This document shows positions 25,701-39,700 of a stretch of 64,000 bases of DNA, in pieces. The DNA is taken from positions 566,001 through 630,000 of the forward strand of contig CAJHZI010000184.1 of assembly GCA_905160935.1 (NCBI GenBank), given 5' to 3'. Each line of letters starts with the position of its first letter. Positions within the stretch are counted from its first letter, which is position 1. The notes beneath the pieces were generated by a model. That model saw nothing but the letters and a program-made list of their open reading frames with translations. It searched no databases and was not told the origin of the DNA. A program made the translations under genes and the position numbers. The DNA comes from Enchytraeus crypticus (taxonomy: Eukaryota > Annelida > Clitellata > Enchytraeida > Enchytraeidae).

Positions 25701-28700
25701 TACTCAATTGATTATTGATTGGATAATTGCTTATTTCAGTAATTGTAAGATTGAATGATTTATTGATCGAGTTAGTGAGAGAGTGATAGATCAATTACGT
25801 AAATATTTGATTACTTGATTGATTGATCGGTTAAGACCTACTTTAGGTACAGCCTGTATTCGATCACTGCTAATATTTCTACTACGTAGGAAGCTTTTTC
25901 CACGACTTGACTGGGATCCTGTCTCTCCTGCACATCGAATGTGATGTTACGCAGTAGACTCTCCAGAACAATACTGGACTCGTTTCCTGAAGCAACAAAC
26001 AGAAATACATCTGGAGTTCAATATATGTTACTTTAGTTAAGATATATTTAAATCGAGGCTTGGGAAGTTGTATGATTTGATCACTAATTTATATGTTTTT
26101 ATGAAGAGAAAGACAGATGATAAAAATGTGTGGATAAGTTATATGCCATGGACCAACCAATAGACTGTACACTAATCGAGGGAGATATTTATAAAATTAT
26201 ATTACTGTATGTCTGTTTTCAATTTGACTTATCTTTCACTGAGGTGTATTACCTTCATTTTCCTCTGACTCAACTTTTGGTAATTTCTCGACAATATATT
26301 CCGTGACGTCACCTATGACATCACGTTTCCGCCTGAATGCCCCCAGAGCCTCCTCCACTGCCTCTCTTCGACGTCTCCTGCTAGAAGTGGTGTTGTGGCG
26401 AGAGGCTGGCTGGAACTCATAGAGGTCTGCTCCAATGTAGAAGGTTCCGCTCTGCGAATTTTTTAATTAATAAAAGTATGATCTTTTAAACTTTTTAATT
26501 TTTTGGATTGAAACGATTTTTAAACAATATGTTTCAAGCACCGCCCGATTAATCGAAGTCATCCAGTAAAAGTAAATTAATTTTGTTTAACAGTTATTTT
26601 TTATTACCGTTTTATTATTAGTATTTTTAATGCCCTAGGCTATATAGGGCCCTAGGCTAAAATTAAAATAACAGGAGACTTTATTTAATTAACGTTTAAA
26701 AAATATTAGTATTAATTGCTATTACTATTACTGTTATTACGTTTTTATTATTTTTATACCATTATTTCGAAATATTTATAAACGTAATTTGTAAATACTA
26801 AGTAATGTATATTTAAAAAAATATGATTTCTGGCATCGTTTTAGGCAAAATTGCACATACAAGCTTTGACATGGTTAATATTATTAAAATAGTTTTATTA
26901 CTAATTATTATATATTACTATCATTATCTATTATAAATCTTTATATCCATTGATTGCATTAACTACGGATGCTCTCATAATTTATTGCAAGAGCATTGAA
27001 TGAATAGAATACCGTGTGCTTTAGACATGTTATTCTATGGAGACTTAGCACTGGGAAATAGCTGAATGGAAAACTTACTGAAGAACACATTAATTAATTA
27101 TAGAAGATATGAAATGAATCTTTCAATGCAGATTCTAACTTCTTTCTAAATGCCTTAAAATAGAAACCAGTAGGCTATCATTGTCATTGTGTCTGGATGT
27201 CCACTTAGTGTATCGGAATTAATTAACTAATTAATTAAATTATTTATTTATTAATTATTAATTAATTATTAATTAATTAATTAGTAATTAATTAGTGTTT
27301 CCGAATCAACAATTGAAAAACTTTAAGCATACAGTATCCTCGATTTCATAGCTTAGTAACACTGACGTCGTTTACTAGGACATGTGTGCTTGGATCAATG
27401 TATACTTTCAATTAATTTGACGTAAATTATTTTAAAGAGATCTCATCATTCTTCACCTCTTGCATCATTGTCTGTGCTAGATATTTACCGCTTCTAAGTT
27501 TACTTTTAACACTCGGATGAAATTTCAAATTACGTTCTTTTTCAAAACGCATATATTTTCATTAAAATAGATTTCGATAGGAGATTTTTACACATTCTAG
27601 TTCCGTGTCTTGCCTATGAAGTCGCCTCTTATTCATTATTTGATTCATTTTCTTAGTCATTCAATAAGTCGCCTCTTATTTTAGATTCATTGACTTTCTC
27701 GTTTTTACTCAGTTGTTATATTATCGCTACAATACGACGTTTTAGACCTTCAGAAACGCGATATAAAGTAATCGTTTCAAATTTCATTTAGTGGGTTGTT
27801 CAAGTTTTTAGGAATTTTGCATATCTCGCTTTTAAACAGTCAATTAATTGGAGTTATTATTATTAATTTATTATTAATAATAACTCCAATTACAAATAAT
27901 ATGTTATTATTTATCAATGATGATTATAATAATTAGGCCTAATTGCAGTCATTACAACCTTGCGCAGCCAAGTCGTACAACACTTCTGACGATTTCATTA
28001 ATGTAATTCTTACTATTAATAACACTTTAGATTTTTTAATTCTATTTACGAGTATATTAATTTCTTATATATTTATTTCTTATATATAGTTATTATTTAT
28101 TTATATAATTTATTTTTATTTTTATTATTTAGATTCATGTGCAGTGTCATAACACAGCATGATGCTGTAGATATTATTCCAGTGTCATTGTGTACGCAAT
28201 CACCACGGAATGAATTTATCTACCGTTCGATGGACTATTTCAGTATTTAAAGGATTAACAAATTTATGTGTTTACAGAAAATTTATTTAAAAATTTAATG
28301 TTTCGATGAAATTCAGTTTAATCCTGAACGAGTGTTATTATACAATTCAGATTAACCTGTTTTGCGAACAATAGACTAACATTTTATAAAGACGATTATT
28401 GCATTATGCACAGCAGGTAGTCTATAGACCTAACATATAGTCAGGAGATTATATCAGCAACACAATGCTACAAAACGTCGCCCAGGAATGCGATGAGGCT
28501 ATTATTCTTGAATACCAGTTAATTTAAACACCAGTGTAATATTTAAACTTGCATAACCTACATATTTGATATATGAAAGAGCTTTTGATCTCCGTCTATA
28601 TTTGAAATAGATTCTAGAACGATGCAGTTCATGTAGGCCTACGTACGACCTGTTGCTTTAGCTGCTAATGAACTCTTGGTAGAATGCTGAGAAAATAAAA

Positions 28701-29746
28701 ATTTTAACATAAAATGTCATATCAGATTGCTTTCCGTAGTTTTTATAAGTTATTATACTCATGCTATTTCATTTTTGCACTCAAAAAGTTGGATTTATTT
28801 CACACTATCTGCTCTCTCTCACACGTTGTGTGTCTCTCTCTCTCTCTCTCTCACTCTTAAACGAGTTTTTTGACAACTGCACGTCCATGGAACATGTTAT
28901 TCATACGGCAAAATGCACTCTCGCGCTCACTAAAGAGCACTCCATTGAGGATCAATTTGATTGTATTAAAAGCGCTGTATTTAAAATATAATTGGTAACT
29001 TGAATATGCATTAACATCTACATGCTTATTATACAGTAGCTCATCTATTTCGATAAACGAAATCTACTTACATAGTATCGATTAACTCGTTCTGTTGCAT
29101 CGTCCTTTACACTTTCGATTTTCACAGATGAATGATGATTTATATCGTAATAGAATGCTGAGTCCTGCAAACAATAGTCACTCTATAAGCATTTGTTGTT
29201 CAACAAATTATAGTTTCCTTCACAATGTATAGTGTTTGACAGCATTTAAATAGTTATCAGCGTCTAGTGAACGCCGTGGATTTCGACGCCTAGCAACATG
29301 TCTTAGTTGTGTTCCAGGATAGCTTAATGAAGCAAGTTGTCATCAAAAGGCAACGATTACTAATAACCATGGAGAGGAAGGAGGAAATGGGTCTTAAACA
29401 AGCATCTGTGCTTCCTGACCCAGTGTGTCGTTATGTTATGTTGTTATGTTAAGTTTAAGGGAAGCTCCATTTCAAGCCTGTTTAATATACAGGATGAGTA
29501 GCCAATGCGGTCGGAAATGGACCTCTTAATTAACTGTGTGGCAGGAGAGTTCGGATTAGTTTCTTAGCTGGTCCTGTTATAAATACACGCTTGATAGAAT
29601 AAGCGAAAGTTTGCTTATTTCTGCATTTATATTTAACGTAAGACTTAAACGAAAGGCAACTTTATGTTATATATACCATTATATGTGCATGAATACACAT
29701 ATACATATATATATATATATATACATATATATACTGTATATATAAA

Positions 29747-29791
<45 letters not shown>

Positions 29792-30785
29792 ATACAGTAT
29801 ATATACAGGGTGAGTAAAAAAGTGATAACACCTCCAAAAAGTTTGAATATCTCAGGCTATTGTTAATATTTTCAAATGAAACTTTTACCAAATACTAAAG
29901 GACTAATTTCTGACGGGGTGGCCAATTTTCATCAATTTTGGTATATAGATTAGCTAATTATGAAAGTTTCAGCAGAGCAACCCCCCATTTTTGAACGTAC
30001 TGTAAATAAAAATTTAATTTAATTTAATTTATATTTTAGCTCTGAAAAGGGTCGTTGTGATGGTTCAGAAAGAACCATTTATATCTTCTAGCATTACTGC
30101 TTATTCGATATGCTTTCCTCCAGTTGCTTTTCAGGACTACAGCCGCTTTCGGAACATTAGGACAGCCTTGTTGATTCCAGTTAGGGGCAGTCTCTCCCAA
30201 ATTGATGGTAGGTAGCACTTCCTGCAGTTCTGCTTTGCTTTTAGGCTTCGACTGGTGCTTCTGACAGAGATGCGGCATGGCTGCCCTGACATGGTAATCC
30301 AGAGGATTTTGATCGAGAGAATTTGGAGGCCATTCACTCTTCATGATGAAATGCGGATTTCTCTCGCTGATCCATTCATGTGCATGGCGAGATGCATGAG
30401 TCGGAGCATCATCCTACTGAAAGATGAAACCATTTGATAGAAAAGTATAGCAATCATCAAACAGCTCGGAAAGTAAAGCATTGACGTAATAGTGAGGGTT
30501 TACCTTTTCCTTCTCGCCAATGAAGTGCCATTTGCCCTTACGTTGTAGCAAACGCCATTTTTAGGTAACAAAATGGGGGGTTGCTCTGCTGAAACTTGTA
30601 TATCTGGCCAATCCAGAGATTAAAATGGATGAAAATTGGCCACCCCATCAACAATTAGTCCTTTAGTAATTCGTAAAAGTTTACTTTGACAATATTAACA
30701 ATAGCCTGAGATATTCAAACTTTTTGCAGGTGTTATCTTTTTTTTTACTCACCCTGTATATACGTATATATAGAGGGCCCATATC

Positions 30786-30848
<63 letters not shown>

Positions 30849-31507
30849 ATATATATATATATACATACATATATATATATATTTATTTATTTATTACGTA
30901 TATAAATCAATAATATATTTTTATTATATACCATGGACCCGAGTGTGTAGTAAAGAGAGAGATATTTTTATTTTTTTCAAACCATCATCTCACCTGATTA
31001 TCAGAACTATTGTAACGCATGACTTGATTGCGCTGTCCTATAATGACAGGCGCATCTGGCGGCACGTTGTAGTTTCGCTGTAACGTCAGATTAATACTTT
31101 GAGACTTGTACTGGAACGTCAACCTAACAGTGAGAGGCAGGTCGTTGCTCTCGGCACCCCCGCCTTGCTGAGGACTGGACGTGGTTGACGTCGATACCAC
31201 GGGGTGCTCGTGGATCTCTACTACCTCTAAGGGCTCAGCGGTGACATCGTCACCCCTGTTGGGCTGGTCACTAGGACCATCTGCAGGTAATACATAGCTC
31301 AAGTAGTAAAATAATAATAATAATAGTATTAGTAATAATAATAATAATAATAAGCCGATTGATGACCTCGTGTAGCCGGGCGGCGATTTAGCACGTATTG
31401 CTTGAATCGCTTTTATCAAACCTCGGGTTCTTTACACCGGGGTAAAAATTTAAGTAAAATAATAATAATAACAATAAGAAGAAGAAGAAGAAGAAAGACG
31501 AGAGGAG

Positions 31508-31545
<38 letters not shown>

Positions 31546-32773
31546 TCTTATTATATAATCAGAATGATTTGATACAATTAATAGATATATAACCGTTTCT
31601 GTACTCCTTTGATTAAGTGTTGTGCGTTTATAGTACTGGCGAATATGACATGGCCTATATTTCAGTTAATATTTTTCTTTAATTGTTTGGCACAAGGAAA
31701 ATTCAATTCAACAGTTAATTATTTTAAGTTGATTTTCTGCTACACTGTGTACTTTTTCTGTAACACCAGATGACGCTGAAAAATCTACTCAGCTCAAAAT
31801 CTAAACGTATTTCGTTAATTCGTAATCAATAATTAGTTTAGAAAGGACCGGGCTTGCATCCTGTATGATTTAATAATGCTTTCTTACATATTGGAAGCTC
31901 TATATGTCGCTGATTTGCCGTTAGGCAGCACTCTAAATGAAAGACTGAGAGAATGAGAGAGAAACAGTTAAATTTTGAGTAACAGATCTAGAAAGTGATC
32001 TTTAATATTTGTACCCTAATATTAGCAATAATTGTTTTATATAAAATCAAGATTTTAGCCGAAAATTTAGGAATCCATCACAGAATCAACGATCAATAGA
32101 TACAATAGGCCTTCATCAAAAGAAAATTATTTTATGTGGTCAGTGACCACACAAATGTATGAGCTTAACTGATGTCTTACCGGCTTCGCCACTGGCTGGA
32201 GCCAGTGGAGAAGTCGGTAAGACACTCGACCGCGTATCAGTATGTGCGGGGTTCAAATCCTGGGCTCGCCCGTCACTGACATCGCTTTCGAGTGAGGAAA
32301 CTGACGTTAACCTTAGCTTTACTAGCTTAAAATAATCTACACACATAAACTCGTCAGAAAAGATAATTTTGTTGCTTATAATTTTATGTAAATAGGTCTA
32401 CTAGTGCATTTCATCAATTCATGCATATATAAAATGGTAGACACTTCTCTCGAATGACGTGTGATTGTGATTCAAGTAGGCCTACTTTCGCCCGTCTAGC
32501 TGAAATATTTTCATTTTACTGTATTATAATATATTATGTAAACAAACGTTATTTAAAGTTTGACTTAAATAACATGTAATGGTAATCCTGTCAAACCAGA
32601 CCATGGTATGCAAATGCGATCACTGACACCAGTGCATAGTTCTATATATCACCTCCATCTATTGTGAAACTGAATAGTTTTGTAAGATGACATACTCTAT
32701 CAAATTTGGCATATTAACGAGCTGCTAAGTTGTCAATTCGGTTGCCTGGGAATGCATGATTCATAAAAAACGA

Positions 32774-32815
<42 letters not shown>

Positions 32816-32828
32816 ACATATATACATG

Positions 32829-32869
<41 letters not shown>

Positions 32870-33709
32870 ATACATTGTGTTTTTTATAACCGATACCCCT
32901 AATTGTTTTAACAGTAAAGTTGTAAGAAGTTGACCGATGTTCTTCAAATTTACAGCACTTGACCAGTAGCCAATTCTACAAAACATAGAGAAATTTTGTT
33001 TGAATATCTTTAATAACGTGAAAGTTATAGTTTCGCGAATATGAGTGGGGTCAGATAAGAAATTTCTAATACAGGATTACGGGCGTGTTACATTTAGCGT
33101 AGATTATCTCTATAAAAATACTAGCTAACACGCTATTTAAAATTTCTGCTAATGCTATTTTGAAGAGCAATCACTACTTTGCAAAATGACGTAAAATTCG
33201 TGTGGATATGTTCTTAAATGACAAAGTTATTGAACTTTTAATGCATGCATTGCATGTCTGCCATTGTCTGGGTACGACTGCTATCACCGCAGCCACAGCA
33301 GCGGCGTCCTCTTCTTCGTCTATTCTCTTCATGCAATGCATGCATAAAAGGTTCGATAACTTTGTCAATTAAGAACATACCAGCACGTATATTACGTCAT
33401 TTTGAAAAGAAGTGATTGCTCTTCAAAATAGCAATAGCAGAAATTTTATACAGCGTGTTAGCTAGTATTTTTATAGAGATAATCTACGCTAAATGTAACA
33501 CGCCCGTAATCCTGTGTTGGAAATTTCTTATCTGACCCCACTCATATTCGCGAAACTATAACTTTCACCTTACTAAAGATATTCAAACAAATTTCTCTAT
33601 GTTTTGTAGAATTGGCTGCTAGTCAAGTGCTGTAAATTTCAAGAACATCGGTCAACTTTTTACGGCTTTATTGCTAAAACAATTTGGGATATGAGTTATA
33701 AAAAACACA

Positions 33710-33788
<79 letters not shown>

Positions 33789-36700
33789 TAGATAGATAGA
33801 TAGCGAGAGAGAGAGAGACAGAGAGAGACAGAGACAGAGAGAGACTGTTGCAGCCCAGTTTATGGTTCATAATATAGGATAAATCACTTACTGCATCTTA
33901 TTGAAGGCATATTGTGAAAATTTTTCAGAAATCGCCTGAACATTTCTGCTAATTGTTGTATTAATTTAAATAACTGTAAGCAATAAAAGAAAAGAGGCTA
34001 GTTTCTAGTGACGGGCACTGAACTAAATTTTAATGGTTTAAATTTAAATAACTTGAATAACTGCTTTTAAGTAGTTAAATACTAAGATAACTACTTGTTT
34101 TATCAAAGTAATTCAAAAACTCTGTTTTAACTAATATTGTAAATCAGTTAAATTGCTTAGTTTAACTGAAAGCTGCAGTAAAATTATCTACTAGTAATTA
34201 TTACTAATAATAATAAAATGTACCTGCTTCAATCAATTTAACTGTTTTACATATTACTTTTGGCTAATTTAATTATTAATAATTTAACTACTTAAGCTTA
34301 AGTAGTTCAATTATTTCGTAATCCCCGTGTTCTGTCCGAGTTACCCGTGTTGTGTGCGGGTTGTTGGAATAATTGACCAACCGGTGACAGCACGTGTCGT
34401 AGAAGGCGATTAAAGCACAAAGATCCATACGTCAAATGTCAGAAGGGGCCAAATGTCAGAAGGGGCCTTCGGTTGGTGAGCGCCTATGCTCTAGAAATTG
34501 CAACAAAAATTTTAGCGAATGGAAAAGTCTCAAATAGGTGATTGACTGATATGATGTAGGACAGAGAGGATTTGAGACAGTACATCCGTATCCTGACCCT
34601 ATTTAAACTGGGGTTCAAGGGAAGATGTTGATGATGAACTACTTTAAGTAGTTAAATTATTTCACAACTCAATTCTTTAAAGCATTTAAATTACTTTTGT
34701 AACTCACTACTTCTAACTACTTTAAATTCATTAAAATTTATTACCTTTGAACAACAAAGTAGCTAACTACTGCACATCACTGCTAATTACAAATTACTTC
34801 AAAAAACAAACTTATTTAATATTTTCAATCAGCCCAATTTGTTACTCTACGTTAGCAAATCAAACATTTCTATACACCAGGCGTTAAAAATTTCAATGGG
34901 AACCTGGCAGGAAAGGAGAATTTAACCTTTAGTCTGAATTTTGTTTTCTATAACCTGTATCAATTTGCACTCAAACTATTACTGTAAAAGGTAATGAAGA
35001 CCAGTTTTCTGCAATGAATTAAAAATTAGGCTCAAGTAATATGTTAGGCCGCCGGTATGACACCAGCTTGGAATCTAATTTTTCCTAAATTGTCAGAATT
35101 CTTAGCTTAGCATATGTCTATATCTATCATTCAAGACATATCTGCAATCTCGTTATTACCGACATTCTTTGCATCAGTTTTTAAGAATTAAAAATGTAAG
35201 AATACACTTTATTATGCAATGATGAATTTTTTGTGTATATTAACTTAATTTACTAATGATACAATGAGATAATTGACAATCCTGTAAATATTTTTTAAAA
35301 AAGAAAATTGATGGAATTCAAAACTTCTATGTATATATTCTGCTTCTAAGTAACTTAATTGCTTCTGATCTTATGGGAAGCTTAGCGTGGAACTCAAACT
35401 TTTAAATATGACAATATATGCCTTCTAGATTGCCAAGATTACGTTGAAATATTAATATTGAAACAATTTGTACTTTGATTTCGCTACATTAAGGTTTATA
35501 TGAATAGAACTATTTCGATTTTCGACAAGAGCTGTCGCACAGTTGTTTCTATTAAAATCTTCAAGAGTTCAATTACGTGGCTTTCAAATCTGAATCCCAA
35601 TATAGGCCTACACAAACCCACGATTTTATTTTTTAAACCCTCTCAGAAAAAAGAAGATCGTGACCTTAAAGAAAAGAAAAACGCTTAATATATTTGCGTT
35701 TAGACTAATGCATCCTTCACCCGTGTGGTCACATTGAGCCATCAATCAATCGCCATTTCGGCTATAATTCGATTTTCACGAACCCAAAACTCGTTCATCA
35801 TAAACGATTGAATTGAAGTCAGATTTTTTCTAGCATTCAAACCACACATCGATTATGATGAAGAAAATATAAAGAGGCGCCGATAAACGAAATGAGTAAA
35901 CGAAATGAGTTTTAATTACTCGTTAAACTATTCGGCAGAATTTTAAATTATTTTCAGACAACCATAGTCGGAGCGTGACTTACTCAAAGTTTAATAGGTT
36001 GGTGCGAAATATAAAAGTTGACGTCTAAATTGATGGTCAATTATAGCACAAGGATTGGATAAATAATCTAATAATGGGACTGCTTGAGGTAATGCGCAGA
36101 TAGCATCAAGCGAGACAAAATGTTATGTTAAACAGTAAGACTGTTTCATGGAGCTGAATAAAAATAACGAACAACTTTAACAAGAAGAAATCCATATATA
36201 TATACTCTGTAGCAAGTTCGCATCATTACGCAGAATGACAAAGCAGAATAAATAAATTAATTTTGCTACTATCTACTATTTCGATCATCTAAAAGTACAA
36301 ATTTCCCAAAATAGTTCGCTAAATTCAAAAAGGAAGATATTTTCTTCACCAATTGCGGTAACAATGGCTTTGGAACATTGCTGTTAAAGTTTTAGAACTG
36401 ATTTAAAATTGCCTGTGGCTGTTTATATTACGTTTATCGTCATTTAAATTTATACTAAAAAAGCTAGTGTTAACGTCAGTTTCCTAACTCGAAAGCGATG
36501 GCAGTGACGGGAGAGCAGAGGATTTGACGCCGCACCTACTGATCCGCGGTCGAAAAACTTATCGACATAGCCTGGCTCCAGCCTGACTAAGCCACTGACT
36601 AAGCCACTGACTAAGCCACTGACTAAGCCACTGACTAAGCCACTGACTAAGCCACTGACTAAGCCACTGACTAAGCCACTGACTAAGCCACTGACTAGGC

Positions 36701-39700
36701 CACTGACTAAGCCACTGACTAAGCCACTGACTAAGCCACTATTCACGCACGTCTGAGTAAAGAGTCAATAATCAGTTTCTTTAGAAACTATCTGAATTGA
36801 AATTATTGAATTTAGTAAGATAATAGCATCTGTAGGCCTATATTGGATTTGGCAGTTTTTAGGCATGATTCGTGATGACAAAGAAAATGAACGATTGCGT
36901 AAACGGTTCGTAATTTTTTCTGCATATTTTGATTAAATTTTATTTCTAAAATATATTTTGCACGGTTTTCATTGCGAGAGATGACATTATTAAAATTCGT
37001 AATTACTTTATTTTCCATGTTTATACATACACGCATGCATGCGTACAAAATACATTCATATATACACGCATACATGCGTATAACATACATTCATACATAC
37101 GCGCATGCATGCGTACAACATGCATTCATACATGCAAGCATATACATTCATTCCTACATGCATGTATTAATGTATAAATTATGCATTATTTTCCATTTCA
37201 ACATTGTAATACGCTATAAGATTTCCACAACTAGTGAAATATCGAAAATCAACAAAGCACTCTTCTCTTATTAAACGAGAGAGATTCATTCTCACCCTGG
37301 AGGTATACAAGTTTCAACAGAGCTTTACAATTTAAGTACTTATGTTATATAATGCCTTGCAAATTGACGAAGAGTAAAGTAAAACGGCAGTCATGACGTT
37401 TGAAGGAATAGCGTTTAAAGAAAAAACTTTAAAATAGGTCAAAATGATGTGCGCAGTTTGCTAATAGCTAAAGCGCTTGCAAACTATTTTCATACACATA
37501 CATGTACTGAGGTGTGTGCCGTCCATACACTTTTGCATTCTGCAAATGAAAAATTTTAGATATTAATTTTTATATGCGATGCCAATATGGTTCAATCATG
37601 TATGCACAATCTATTTTCTTTCTCTATGAAGACAACGAGTTTTTTATTTGTGTGGATTTACACTGCCTTTTTCAGAGACTCGTTGGCTTTTAACTGACAC
37701 ATTCTAAAATTCTGTAATGAAGTTTTAATTATTATTTAATTTTTATATAGGTCTATTGGGATCCATATCAGTGTCAAATCAGGAATAGTTTTCAATGGTA
37801 GGCCTACATATAGCAGCGCTCTCACTCGCATATCAATACTTTGTTTCTGAGTTGATTGACCGGTGTATTCTTCGGTGCTGTAATTGGTTCATTATTATTT
37901 ACGCAATCTGCAATGATTTTATCTGTAAATTTCATAGTCCAAATAAATGTTAAATATTTTAATTTTATATTTACAATATATTCTCGCCTCTAAGCTTATA
38001 TTTTGGAAAGTTAATTACACTATATTTAGCTTTCAATATAGTTATGTTATATTATATAGCTTTCTGTGTAAATTATAAAACTATTATTTTATAGCATAGG
38101 CTTTCAAATAATTCGACGTAAACATTCAGTATTATTAGAGAAATTATAAAGGACAGTTACGCAATTCAACTTCATGACCCCGTATCGCCATTGAATGAGA
38201 TTATGCGCTATTTTTAAACTCGTAATATGAAAGTGGCATAAAGGGCTGGGTTTTAAGACCTCCAATCGGAATGGCGTCGTAACATTATTAGAGTTAAAAC
38301 TGAGTGCCTTCGCATGCAATTAATCTATCATAAATGTATTTTAGTACGTTTCTTGCTTAATATATTGTTCTTCTATTGAGAAAACCTTGTATTGCATTTT
38401 TACTAGTTGAGTCTCAAAACGGCCGGGTTAGTAGGCCTAACATTAATTCATTCATAAACATACTAGTATTTCAATCAAACTGCATTTATAAGCTTCAACA
38501 GCTTAACAGTGAAAGAAATATTGAGTCTAAATGTGGACTCTACGCTAGAAAGTGATAGCGCAGTATAATTATTAGGAAGCCAATGAGTCCAGCATTACAG
38601 AGAACGTGTAAATGTAGCGTTCTGAATGAAACATGAAAAGTGAAAACGATATGGCTTGATCTGTGGTTTATGTTGGCTTATATCTGGATGGATTAGATTG
38701 AGTTTTACTTGTTCATTTCTTCAGGGCTAAGCTGGCTTAAATCAATACAAATTCAGTTAAACAACACAATTCATTTTGCATAGCACAATATTTCATTAAC
38801 ATTACTAAACTCACGACCTCAGTTGCAGATGCTAAGCCTTCTACTCGGTAGCTAAAATGCCCTCTGTTTGTCTTTCTGCTGCCTGCAAGGTGAAAACTCC
38901 AGTTTTTGCTTCATGTGTTATACAGTGGCCACACACGATCAGTTTTGCCATCAAACTCATCTGTTCAGATATCTGTTCAGATATCTGAACAGATAAACTT
39001 GATGGTGTGTGACCCCGTCAGATTTGAAAACTGACGAGAGAACTGATGACCTAGTTACTCCACACACGATCAATTTAACTGATCAAACTTATCTGAACAA
39101 ATATCTGTTCAGATATCTGAACAGATAAATTTGATCGTGTGTGGGCAAAAACTGATGGGAAAACTGACGAGTGTCAGTTTTCATCGCACAGACGCATCGC
39201 ACAGACGAGCATCAATTTTCAAAACTGATGGGAAAACCATCAAACTCATCTGAACAGATATCTGTTCCGATAAAGTTGATCGTGTTTGGCAGCGTCAGTT
39301 TTCACATCTGAAGACTTGTCCCGCCCACCAATAATTTTGGAGCACTTAGCGGCCTAATCCTATTTTAATTTGAGCATTCTAAATAGAAATTATTGTTTTT
39401 AATGAGTAGGGCCTAATTAAAATAAAATTATTATAAATCACAAAGATGCTTTTGACATACAGAGATAAGCGTTACCGAATTAAATATCATTATTAAATTT
39501 CAATATTAACATTTATATATAGATTGAATGACTTGTGGGGCGCTGATAGAGAGCTCGCCTCTTGAACGAGAGGTCGCGAGTTCGAGACTGCGTTGCGACG
39601 TGAAAAAATAAAAACATTGTTGTGCGAATGTGTTGGTGTCAAATCGATATATATACGCGACCTTAATGTTCCATTTCCTATCTAGACCCCTTCGTGTCGA

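Noticed and set aside
27200-27300. AT-rich palindromic stretch as a possible origin or attachment site
   Set aside because: It is simple AATTAATT repetition, common in this AT-rich DNA, with nothing else to support a function.
36450-36746. Repeated Gly-Leu-Val-Ser protein
   Set aside because: Translation of a 12-bp satellite beside a SINE; no splice sites or homology.
39530-39605. Functional tRNA gene
   Set aside because: A and B boxes are present but the acceptor stem does not pair.
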